Shown here in pieces: positions 22,420-32,929 of a DNA stretch of 64,000 nt. The first letter of the stretch is position 1. The number at the start of each line of letters is the position of its first letter. The stretch is taken from positions 8,308,001 through 8,372,000 of the forward strand of contig NC_064213.1 of the NCBI RefSeq assembly GCF_023101765.2, in the 5' to 3' direction. The notes under the pieces are model-generated. The model saw only the letters and a list, made by a program, of their open reading frames with translations, did not search any database and was not told the origin of the DNA. Position numbers and translations under genes: made by a program. Origin of the DNA: Spodoptera frugiperda. Its lineage: Eukaryota; Arthropoda; Insecta; Lepidoptera; Noctuidae.

Positions 22420-24150
22420 AAACTCACTCTTTTAATACAGTTTTATTAACGTGATTATTTCGATGGGCTTATGAGTTTACACTCTTAAAATTATCATAGC
22501 TGTTTGAAATAATGATTTGAATAAATCTGTGTAATATAAACTTGAGAATTATTTGATTACATGGTGTATGACTACTCAGGGTTGATAGTAATCTGAGCTT
22601 GCAGTAGCGTTCCTCGTGAGATCTATAATTATATCTTATAAATATAATAGGAAAGTACATTCATATGTAATAGTTATTCACGTTTGTTTCACCGACACTG
22701 ACCGGATTTGTTTGTGCTACCATGGAACTTGGGCAGAGACGCGTGCCACTCATAGGTGCCTTATCATATCGCTAACGATTATTTGTAGTACCTAATCTTG
22801 TGAAACATCATTCTAAACATAGGTACGTACTGTGTAATTATATGTAACTGTAGTACCTTACCTTAGATAGGGTGTGACGTAGACCTTGCTGTTCTCAACG
22901 CTTTATGTGGTAATTTGGTAAGACACCGTAAGTAGTTTCGTATTGGCCTAAAGTATGGAAATGCGTCAGCGTTCACTTCTACTACGCTTTTATGTATGTA
23001 CCTAATTGTAATGATAGGCCTCGCCCAATCATAATAGTTTACTAATAACGTTAAAAGCCAAATCTCGTTAATGTTAGTTGTCAGATTCGTGTCATTTCCA
23101 ATTTCATGTGTATTAGTGGTTAGTGGGAATTGGGCGGACATTAGATTATCTCATTGATCGAAATTATTTGCTCAGTTTTAACAACTAACACTATCTTATG
23201 TTGTTTATGAAATTCTTAGTTATTTCGTCTATTTTAGTACCTACATTGTAAATGCACTAATGATAAATTGACGTGTATAACTAATTACTTATTAAATTAT
23301 ACTTAATGTAAAATATTCTTGAAATAAATCATAAATAAAAACTATTTTAAATTCTTTAATTAGATGTCAGTGACATAACATCAGACTTTTATTCCCCGAC
23401 GCAAAAACTGGCAGAATGTTCGTTATCATCAATTTTTAACCAAGTATGATGCAAGCCGTTTGTCTTTTTACATACAGTAAAAAGAAGCCAATTGTCCAAT
23501 GCCGGGCAAAATTCCTGCTTCCTCGCAGTACTGTCTAAATTCAAATGACTTTTTCATCATTAATTCATTTTTAAATACTTACATTTCAAATACCAAACTA
23601 CCCAAATTGGATCCTACAAAAATATAAAACATATTATTAATTGGTCTTGAAGCCCAAATACTGGATAATCCTACTGAAAATGTAAAGTCTGAATAAAAAA
23701 TATAAAGAGATGTTAAATAAAGAAGAGAGAAAAAATCTAAATTATATTCATCTGCCAAACAAGATCTCGATACACCGGTATTAAGAAGTTTAAAATGCAA
23801 TGTATTTTTCTATATAAGAAAATCCTACAATAATATTAAAGAAAATCCTTTAAAGATTTTTCTATAAAAGAAAATTCTACAAGAATATTTACTCCGCACT
23901 ATGAACTCCCTCTCTATTGATGAGCTGAGTGTGCCTAGTGTTATACAACAAGTTACGTAAGAACAGGCATAGATCCCTAAACTTCTTCGGCAGCTTTAAA
24001 GGTCATGTTTAGGGACAAACATGATTTACAAACAATGGGCTGCATCTGCGCGCGCAGCTCAGCGACGCGCCATACGGCGGCAGGTTCAGTGATAGAGAGG
24101 GTCGCGCTCGGACGACGCCGGCCGTCGGGACGCGCGCCGTCGCCTGCATT
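22420..24150. other. Intergenic region
   Basis: No supported gene. There is a short imperfect direct repeat (TTTTCTATA.AAGAAAAT) near 23800-23895. The right end becomes GC-rich and leads into the CUEDC1 promoter. Confidence 0.5.
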
Positions 24151-24153
24151 CTC

Positions 24154-24161
24154 TATTTATA
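24154..24161 (+). promoter_or_regulatory. Possible TATA box of CUEDC1
   Basis: TATTTATA stands in an otherwise GC-rich block about 310 bp before the CUEDC1 start. It could set a TATA promoter with a leader starting near 24190. Confidence 0.3.
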
Positions 24162-24336
24162 TCGACGGTCCCCCGCCTCTCTTCGCGCCTGCGCAAAACA
24201 TCTGAAAACGACGAAAGTGAAAATTGCACATCATGATCGGTGCACCGCACCGCTAATACAGGACTATTGCAGCAAACACACCGCTAATTAGCGCGTTGAG
24301 GACACGGAGCGGGCCGGCGTGCAGTGCGCCACGAGG

Positions 24337-24432
24337 ATGGCCGTGAGGCGCACGGCCACAGACCTCATCAGCACTGCGGCACTTCTGCGTCACATATCAG
24401 CTGTTTCGCCGGCGAGGGGCTCGCACTTGTGA
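24337..24432 (+). other. Upstream ORF in the CUEDC1 leader
   Basis: A 31-codon frame opens at ATG 24337 and ends TGA at 24430-24432, before the main start at 24471. If it is in the mature leader it could lower CUEDC1 translation. Confidence 0.4.
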
Positions 24433-24470
24433 CGTTTCTAGTGTGTCGCGTGCCGCAGGCCGCCGGCACG

Positions 24471-27223
24471 ATGGCGTCCACCATGCAGCTAGAGTTCACG
24501 CAGGCGATGACCGATTTCAAAACGATGTTCCCAGATATGGACGACGATGTTATTGAAGCCGTACTACGCGCTAACCAAGGCGCTGTGGATGCGACTATTG
24601 ACCAACTTCTAGCTATGAGTACGGATAACCAAAACGAACGTTTGCGGCTCGAAATGGAACGAGTGGAGAGCAGCACGCCGTCACGTCGTAAAGACCGTCG
24701 CTCGGGCTGCAGAGCTACTGACAATGGCGAGGATAACGATACCACAGCCCTCGTGTAAGTATAAACTTATTACTTTGTCTAAATGTTAACTTAAATATTT
24801 TTTGAGACATGAGCTAACAGCGTCGCGAACAATAGTTCTGGCGACGGCTGAGATATAAACAAACCGCGTCAATGGCTTCAGGTTATTGTGTCGGTCGAAA
24901 CGATTACGTCTTCCGTTCGTAGTCATATTGTCATCCACACTTCGCAACAGGTTAGCATGACTAGCAGAAATATTCTGGCAGCGAGTTTATTTACAGAATA
25001 GACGGATCAATTTTCTGTTAACCGATTCCGTGCGGAAGTCTTTTTAGCAATCTTTAGTGCCTGGCGTCAAACAAAAATTCTGTGATGCCTCTGAGGCACC
25101 AAGCGCCAGAAAGTTTGATGATTCCCCTGGGGAATCATCCGCCATGAATTGTCACTTTTAGCTTGTTTTCGTGTTTCTAATTGCTAAAATAATCATTTGA
25201 CATTGTGTATCTAACGTAGGCAGTCAGTAAATTCGTTCAGTGCGTTTAAAAGTGACGATCTGTGTGTTTTTATGGAAATGGAAGGTAAGTGACTAATTTA
25301 TATTAGGGGTCGTAAACCTTTTTGCATTATTTCATGGATTTATTTATTCAAGTGTTGTAAAGAATTTATACACGTACCACTTGAGTATGAAAAACACAGC
25401 ACAGTAAAAAAGCACAGTTAGTATGAAAAACTAGCGGGACAAATTTATTTTGTACCAATACCAGAGCAAAGCAGCTTGTCTTGATTCTTTGGCGTTAGAA
25501 GGATCATTTAAGACATGTCCTAAATTGACTTTTGTCCGTCTAGTTTATCAAAATATTATACTGTGCGCCGGCGCAAACAATTATGAACGGCGTAGTTTTA
25601 AACAATAATCAACCGTATACTCAAGGAAATACGGTACTTCGTAGGCGAAGGGCCGGCGAACAGCGCACTCTTTGTACGTTTTTAGGCAACAATGAACCTT
25701 ATGACAAAAGCATTTGATTTTTGAGAAACATTCCAGAAAGTGGGCTGTTAGAATTATAATCAATAATAAAATGTGTCGGCAACTTGGTTTACAACCCCTG
25801 ATGTCAGCTAATTTGCGAAATTACTTAAAACGAACACTGTGGGCATGATAAGGGTGACAAATAAAGACACTTTTATTTAGGGGGCTCTTTTGACGAATGT
25901 CGTTTAAGCCGAGTTTTGTATGATTTAGTTTTGTATCCTCTCGGGCACCATACGCCATACGCATTAGATTTACATGGTGCCTGTGCGGCATCATCCGCAC
26001 GGAAACGGTTAATAGGTAATGAGTATCACATTAAGTTAACTTGACCGAAAATAAGAATGGATAAATCGAATTGATATCGTCAGAAAATTCACGAGAACTT
26101 TCCTAGTAAACGTTAGTGAAGAAGTGTTAGTGTAAAATAAGTTATAGGTATTATTTAATTATTTCTTCCCTGGCACGTTTTAATTCTAACATGAACAAGG
26201 AACAATATTTTTCTACTTATATTTGTGTCACGCGCCGCTGTAATTCTAACTCATCACTTATGAATTTTCCAAAGGTAACCTTTTTATTTTAAAACAATAC
26301 ATGTTTCATAAGTGGGTTCTTCGTTATAGACGCAAGGTTTAGGTTTTTTGTAGATACATCACTTCATTATAAAACTACGTAATTAATTAAGTACTTTAAA
26401 TTACAGGGACGTTGATGACGATTCAATACCCTTAGCTGTAAGAAGAAAATGGGTGCCTAGAATGCTGGGCCCTCTACCTCCCATGTTTCTGCGAATACCA
26501 CCTGGCACAGACGCGAGAATAGACCTGAGTTTAGAGATGGATGATGACAGAATCGCTACCTTCCTGCAGAATGAGGAGTTCATGGCGGAACTGCGATGGA
26601 ACCAGGAGTTCATGGCTGCGTTAGACAGTGAACAGGGACAGAAAACGAAGTGTCATGACGATGAGGCTGCGTTTAAGGAGAGGCTAAAGAACATGGGCAA
26701 ATGTGAGTACCTACCTGTGGAAAATTGTATTAGGTGCAGAATATCTTATGAGTTTTCTGTCTCCTTGATAAAGTGGTAGAGATATTCTCAGAGTGAGTCA
26801 TCTTGAATCAGTACCTGCTCGTACTATGGTTAGTGCTGTAGGTACCTTCTTTGCTATACTGAGTGACTCCATTTTAAACAAACCGTGCGCCTAAAACGTT
26901 TATTATAAATAGTAAAGGGGTTAAAAGAGTAAGTTAAACGTTAAAAGGGGTTAAGAGAGCAATATTTTGACCCATTATTTAATATCAAACACTACAACTA
27001 CTCGTATAAAAATCGTTCCAATAGTGTGAAATATTATTGTTCTATATTTTTCTTCGCAGCATCCCGCAAGAAGTTCGCCCAGCTCTCGAAGATGTTCAGT
27101 CGAGGCGGGTCACGGCGGTCGGGCAGTGCTCGAGCGCCACCTCGCGGCCCGCCAGACAGTCTGCTGCTCCAAGAGGAACACAGTGACGATGACGATCGCC
27201 CACAACACCACGTCAAAATATAA
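24471..27223 (+). CDS. CUEDC1: CUE domain-containing protein 1 homologue
   Basis: Exons 24471-24754, 26407-26702 and 27060-27223 join in phase for 247 aa. The CUE ubiquitin-binding domain is at residues 7-50 and has the conserved MFP (19-21) and LL (46-47) motifs within DFKTMFPDMDDDVIEAVLRA. Exon 2 carries FLQNEEFMAELRWNQEFM, and the exon 2/3 join has FKERLKNMGKSSRKKFAQLS, both close to human CUEDC1. The protein is shorter than human (386 aa) because the Pro-rich linker is reduced. The exact role is not well known; ubiquitin binding is expected. No ATG occurs in frame before 24471. Intron 1 hosts a TTAA-bounded element (25018-26012). Candidate poly(A) signals are far downstream, near 28448. 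Confidence 0.92.
25018..26012. mobile_element. Non-autonomous TTAA-target (piggyBac-like) element
   Basis: Bounded by TTAA on both sides, with ends TTAACCGATTCCGTGCGGA and TCCGCACGGAAACGGTTAA. These are inverted repeats of 19 bp with one mismatch. It is 995 bp long, without a coding frame, and lies in CUEDC1 intron 1. TTAA targeting is the mark of the piggyBac superfamily. Confidence 0.75.
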
Positions 27224-28581
27224 TGGTATACTCTGCACGTACAGGTTTAAACGAAGAGAGAGCCTTATAGGAAGTTACAAGGTTACGGATAAGACTGGGT
27301 CTGTTTTGTGTAGCATAAGAAAGGAATACGATTGATATTTTTATGTATAAGAGCTAAACGAAAAGCCGGCACTTGTTAAAGGTCTTTTGGCTAACCATTA
27401 ATATCCTGATTTACCTGTAAGCATCTTTGAGTGACAGAAAGAAATGTCGCTTTTTGAAGAGTCCGGCCTGTATCTATGTTGTACACTTATGGTGAATGTC
27501 GTGTAAAGTAAGATGATGTTGTTAAATTGCAATAACTGTAAAAATGTTTAAATAAGTAGTTCAAGGCTTGCTCGCATCCATCATACTTGTAAATAGGCAC
27601 GTGGGGTTCGCTTAGGAAGAAGGGCCGTCTCACTATCGTATGTTCGTATGCTAAATAGTTGAGGACTTTAGATTCCATTTCCTCAGATGTAGCTTTTGTT
27701 AGATAAATTATATAAAGTAAGTAGGTATTCTATAGCAGAATGCACGGAGGGCGCCCGTATGGGCATGAGACACGAAATTCCGTACTCGGCTATAGGTTAA
27801 AGACGGCCCTGGCCTTTGTCTGACAGGTTTATAGAAATTGTATTCTGGCATTTCTCCTATTCTAAGAAGTAAGTAAAATATTTTCACGTGCATCTTCCAT
27901 GGTTTCATAAAAGGCAGTATGAATGGTTGATGATATAGACATGGCCTTCATATACACGTAGTCACACCTAGAAAACTGCAGTCAATTTACATAGAAATGG
28001 TAATCGAGTGGTCGACTCTTCGATAACTTAATTATGCACAAACTGTCACATCAGTGCGAATGGAAGGACTTGATATTTTATACTGGACATGGATACGTTT
28101 GCAAAGAAAGGCTGATAAAAGAAACAAATGTTTAAGTAAATATAAAGTAACCACTTCATAGCTAGGTAATGTAAATAACTGTTCTAATAGATAAATAGTC
28201 TGCTTTGTTCGATACGAATTTTAGTGCCGTTAGAGTTAGATACTAATTTTGTTGAAGTCATCGTCGTTGATCGAAATCTGTGAGATGATGGGTAGTTAGA
28301 TAATGCACTCGCTGTACTTTTGTCTGCACGATTGACCATGACAATGGGGCTTTACTGAAGCCTTAAATATAATAAATACCGCCATTTATTCCGTCGAAGC
28401 GAGCTTTGCATTACTCGGGTTTAACGTATCATGTGGAATATGGAATCGAATAAAGCAATATTAAATTAAGTTTGTTCTATGGCGTTTGTCGTCGTGTTAT
28501 GTACTGATTTTCTTGTATGAATCACTTCATTTTATAATCTGTTAAATTATATTCTTCACAGCTAAATTAAAAGTAGTTAAT
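27224..28581. other. CUEDC1 3' flank, no further gene seen
   Basis: Probably includes a long CUEDC1 3' UTR, with AATAAA near 28367 and 28448. The open frames are short and show no family features. Confidence 0.5.
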
Positions 28582-29645
28582 TAGTCCAGTCATTTGGTAG
28601 ATAAAAAGGGTTTCCGGAAAACCTGGAAGGTTTTCCGGGAGTTTTGAAAATTGGTGAACTATAGATTTGGGTATGCTCTTTTCGAATTTCAACTTTGCCA
28701 CCTCGTACACCCGCCGCTCGCGCCGCCATATTGAAAAAATGGCGCATAAAAACGGTTTTTTATTAATATCTCCGTTCCGACGCATTTTACGAAAAAATAT
28801 TTATTTACAAAATTAAACTAAAAATAATTTCCTACAATTTATGTATTAATAACTTTTTCATAAAATCAATAGTTTTTGGCGTACGAGGGCCGCAAAGTAT
28901 TATTCATCTGCATCACTACGTGTACAAACAATATGTGTTGTGCAGCAACGACTGTCGCAACCGAGGGCTGGGCTCGCTGTCATTGCAGAGGTAAGTCCCC
29001 TCTTTGAGGAGTGGTTAGAGAGAGAGGCGCCATGGCGTCCTTACCTACCGCCTGACGCAGGTGCTCACCGGACACGGGAGTTTCGGTAGGTTCCTGTTTT
29101 TGATTGGGCGGGAGGAAACGCCCGGGTGTCATCACTGCGAAGATCGCCCGGAGGACACGGTGGAACATATAACATAACACATATAACATCAGAAACAGGA
29201 ACCTACCGAACCTACACACATTGTTTGTACACGTGGTGGTGCAGATGAATAATACTTTGCGGCGCTCGTACGCCAAAAACTATTGATTTTATGAAAAAGT
29301 TATCAATACATAAATTGTAGGAAATTTTTTCTAGTTTAATTTTGTAGATAAATATTTTTTCGTCAAATGCGTCGGAACGGAGATATTAATAAAAAACCGT
29401 TTACAAACAATGTGTGTTGTACAAACATTGTTTGTACGTAAGTTTAAACATTGTTTGTACGTAAGTTACGTAAGTTTTGTAAAAAACCGTTTTTAGGCGC
29501 CATTTTTTCAATATGGCGGCGCGAGCGGCGGTTGTACGAGGTGGCAAAGTTGAAATTCGAAAAGAGCATACCCAAATCTATAAATTCATCAATTTTCAAA
29601 ACTCCCGGAATACTTTCCAGGTAAAACTACCAAATGACTGGACTA
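28582..29645. mobile_element. Foldback transposable element with captured reverse-transcriptase fragment
   Basis: 1064 bp with long inverted arms (about 28582-28940 and 29213-29645). The tips are TAGTCCAGTCATTTGGTAG and its reverse complement, and the element is flanked by a 3-bp direct repeat AAT on each side. The right arm has an extra block of about 70 bp, with a duplicated ACAAACATTGTTTGTACG-type text near 29400-29475. The centre is unrelated to the arms and contains part of a non-LTR retrotransposon polyprotein (see next entry). No transposase is present. Confidence 0.88.
29046..29171 (+). pseudogene. Fragment of non-LTR retrotransposon reverse transcriptase C-terminus
   Basis: The + strand reads RLTQVLTGHGSFGRFL, then IGREETPGCHHCEDRPEDTV. 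This is the typical end of jockey/R1-type polyproteins, with its Cys/His cluster. The preceding bases carry EEWLEREAPWRP in another frame, so it is frameshifted as well as truncated. Confidence 0.75.
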
Positions 29646-30324
29646 AATATCTTCACAAAATAAAGTAATTCTGTCTAATATTTTTAAGAAAAGAAAGAAA
29701 TTGTTGTATGTATTTCGTTAGTAATTAACTTACTTATTATGTACGAACCTCATTTAAAAAGAATTCATGCAATAATGCGCTACAGGCTACCTAGGCGTCT
29801 AAAAAGAACTGCAGTTAAAATAATTACGTGCCTACTGAAAAACCGGTCTGAAAAGTATTTTTATTTTCGTTTAATGCACATTTTTATGTTAATTAAGCTT
29901 TGTAAAATGGTCTAATGTTTTCTGAACCTAGGTATTTTTTGTATGTGTTTTTTACCTATATAGGTATGTATGAATTGTCTGAATACCAGCTCTGTTCGGA
30001 GAAATTGCGACGGACATTGTAATAAATACAAACTACAAAATGCACTTTGTGTAGAGTACTAAATAACTCTACATTACCTATGTACAACTTTAGTTTCTTG
30101 TACTAACAAGAGCTGGGAAAGTGTTGCCCGTTTACCCATACAATGCTTTATACCTAAGTACTCTTCTGACGTGAACGCTGTAAATTAATTTCTTATGCTA
30201 ACTACTGAAATAAAAGATATTATTTATAAAACTATTGCTGATTTCTTTACTGTTTTTTAATTTTCAAGTAACAGAGCAATAATCCCTTGTCCATCTAAGT
30301 TCTGAGGCAGTACCTAGTACCTTT

Positions 30325-30410
30325 TTTATGGAATAGGTGGCAAACGAGCAGACGAGTCACCTGATGGTAAGCGATCAGCGCCGCCCATGGTCACCCAACT
30401 CCAACACCAC
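30325..30410 (+). repeat. Dispersed lepidopteran repeat, family B
   Basis: GGCAAACGAGCAGACGAGTC and CCTGATGGTAAGCGATCAGC with CGCCGCCCATGG are the forward-strand form of this repeat. Confidence 0.7.
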
Positions 30411-31029
30411 CTACCTAATGTTATTAGCATACTTTAGTAGATAACTCTAATAGTCTTCATGTAGGTAACTGCAGCTATCCATGCTGTATCTATTCATTTA
30501 TTTATTTTAACCTATTACGTAACTCGAATATGCTACCAGCGTAAGCCGATCCATATCAAGTAATAATTGCCTTTTACATCGGCTACATGAAGCAAATAAT
30601 TCCACCGCTCCTTTCATAGGAAATCAGGTTACAGTGTTGCACGTATGCTAACTAAGCGCATTATTAGCTCACAATTTCTATGCGACCATGGCATTAGAGT
30701 AAAGGAGGCATAGCTAAGTTTACACACGATTGATCTACGCATATCAAAAGACATATCATCATATAGCTCGACGAAGCAGAACGGGAAAGTCGTAAGCATT
30801 GAGACGATTGAACGACGTGCATGCGACGCCGGACAGAAACGTCCAATAAACGACTAATAACTACTTAATATTAAATTTCACTTAGCACTTTATTGTATTA
30901 AAGACAAATTATTGCTTCCTTCATCGATACTAAACTGTAAGTATATAAAGATAAGTTTTGCTTACCTAACATAACATCATGCCTTTAATTTCCTGAAGGC
31001 GAAGTGATCCACAGGTCTGATTCTGGTAT

Positions 31030-31195
31030 GCTTTTTTTAACAGGTGAAATCATCCAATTACTTCTCTCATCTTGGGTGGGGCAAGAGGGAGTGTCAAACT
31101 CTTAGTGACTAAAAAACACCCCGTTACTACTCCTGTTCTTCGAGCTGGAACCCAGGTAAACCCGCTAGATAATCCGCACCTTTCGGGTAATTCTA
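31030..31195 (+). repeat. Dispersed lepidopteran repeat, family A
   Basis: Diverged copy of 16425-16590, including CCGTTACTACTCCTGTTCTT, TCGAGCTGGAACCCAGGTAA and ACCCGCTAGATAATCCGCAC. Confidence 0.75.
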
Positions 31196-32571
31196 GAATG
31201 CCATGGTTATAATTTTATTGTAACTCATTCAAAGCTTGGCTTTGGTGCTCACAGAAATAGAATAAGGCAGCGAATAATCTATAGATACTAGCGGACCCGA
31301 CAGACGTTGTCCTGTCTACACGTCTTTAATTTGAAAATTTGTCGGATCCAATGTCAAACATTCCAAAATCAACAACTACTAATAAATTAAAAATTAATTA
31401 AAAAAACGTTGTCCAGCGGACAAAATTGTGAATCTAAACCATTCTCAGATCCCCTTGAACACACACAAAAAAAATCATCAAAATAGGTCCAGTCGTTTAA
31501 GAGAAGTTCAGTGACATACACACTTACAGAAGAATTATATATATAAAGATAATCCTGTTTTTACTAACAAATAAAATAACCTTTTCCAGAACATATCTCT
31601 GGAGATAGATGGAGATGTATCAAAATCAGTTTAGCAGTTTAAGCATGAAAGCGAAATAAACAAATATTTTGACTTATATTAGTAGATTCGAATATATTTT
31701 CACAAGGAACTTAGGTACCTACTTACAAAATGGTGACAAAGAACTAAGCACAATGATTTCAAGTTACTTACCGTTGTTAAAGTAACATTATTGTATTCAT
31801 GAGTCTCATTAACTTAACAAATGAATGCCCAAGCTCTTAAATATGTTTTAAGCATTCGGAGAATTCTTGTTGAATGTTCAACTACCTTTAAGATTTGAAG
31901 CAATGCCGAGTGAACGTCTGGCAGTGAGTAAATTTTAAGAAATAAATATTAAATAGTATTAAGTATAATTACTTTTTAAAAGATCTTTATAACATGCTAA
32001 AGAAAGTCACATCAGCGAAATCAGTGTACAGTTGCCATGAATAAAACATAGCCTGCTGTTCGTTGGCGTTATGGTGCACTATGTTCTACTCTGCTACGCT
32101 ATCAGAAGTCACAGTACGCCACTATGACACATTACAATTTCCATTGTAATGGTCGGTCCAAGTGAATGAATCTCTAGTACTTTGTTAAATCATTCTCATA
32201 CATACACAGCGTATAATTAAAAAATATTACAAGAGTTTCTCATCCGGAAAATACTGAGCGAAACTCGGAATATTTAAACCCACTAGAATTCTGTTTTGTA
32301 ATAGTAATTTTTTAGACTTTAAAAGGAAATATTTACTATATTTTGCGTAGATGTAAGACTGCTATTATGCCAGTAATGGCCGTTACAGTGTAGTGCGTGA
32401 AAATGTGCTAAAAGTTAGTAGTTCCTAAATTGTACTGCCTAAATTATTTGTCACAGGTGAGTGAAATTTTGACCTTGTATGTATAATATACGATTACTGT
32501 TGTAATGTCAGCAATTGCTTTTTCTTTAATTTATTGATAAATAATCGCTTCGGTAATGTTGACACAGGTTA

Positions 32572-32607
32572 GTAAAGTTGCCACGGCCTGCTTTGTGGCA
32601 ACTTTAC
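32572..32607. repeat. Short perfect palindrome
   Basis: GTAAAGTTGCCAC at 32572-32584 is the reverse complement of 32595-32607. Confidence 0.85.
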
Positions 32608-32752
32608 CTACAGTTAGGGTTGGCAATAAATGTTTTTTTCTTGTTTGTGTGTATGTAACCATTTTCGAATACCTAAATTTCCCAGCATAATAGTGAATAT
32701 CCTGGATGATAAATTATAATCATTTAATAATACCTTTTGTTTTAGAGCCAAA

Positions 32753-32929
32753 ATGGCTCACATGAAACAAAACCGCAGAAAACTCGGAGCTAGACAATAT
32801 AAAAAGTATACGAAAGTAATGTTAAAATTAGCTATGGACATAGAAGTCAAAAAATTAAAAAGTCAAAAGATTAAACATTATTTTGTAGCCTTTTTTTACA
32901 ATTTTAAACATAAATACTTAAAATTTTAG
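32753..32929 (+). pseudogene. psq-type HTH exon remnant, transposase-like
   Basis: A 58-codon frame begins MAHMKQNRRKLGARQYKKYT and continues LKLAMDIEVKKLK. It follows a 'TTTGTTTTAG' acceptor-like site. The RKLGARxYxxYT pattern with a following helix is how psq/CENP-B-type DNA-binding domains of pogo/Tigger-like transposases begin. The normal GxxxxRxAxxxxxIPRxT half is missing and the frame runs into low-complexity Lys/Phe text. I therefore read it as a decayed transposon-derived exon. No DDE catalytic part was found nearby. Confidence 0.5.

Larger units (their letters stand above)
29646..32752. other. Gene-poor intergenic region
   Basis: AT-rich, no supported exon. It contains family B and family A repeats (30325-30410, 31030-31195) and the small palindrome at 32572-32607. 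Confidence 0.55.

Noticed and set aside
25271..25283. ATG-containing exon-like piece (ATGGAAATGGAAG then GTAAGT) in CUEDC1 intron 1
   Set aside because: Its phase does not fit CUEDC1 exon 2 and it lies inside the TTAA-bounded mobile element.
28980..29276. 98-codon - strand frame in the foldback element
   Set aside because: It is the shadow of the + strand reverse-transcriptase fragment.
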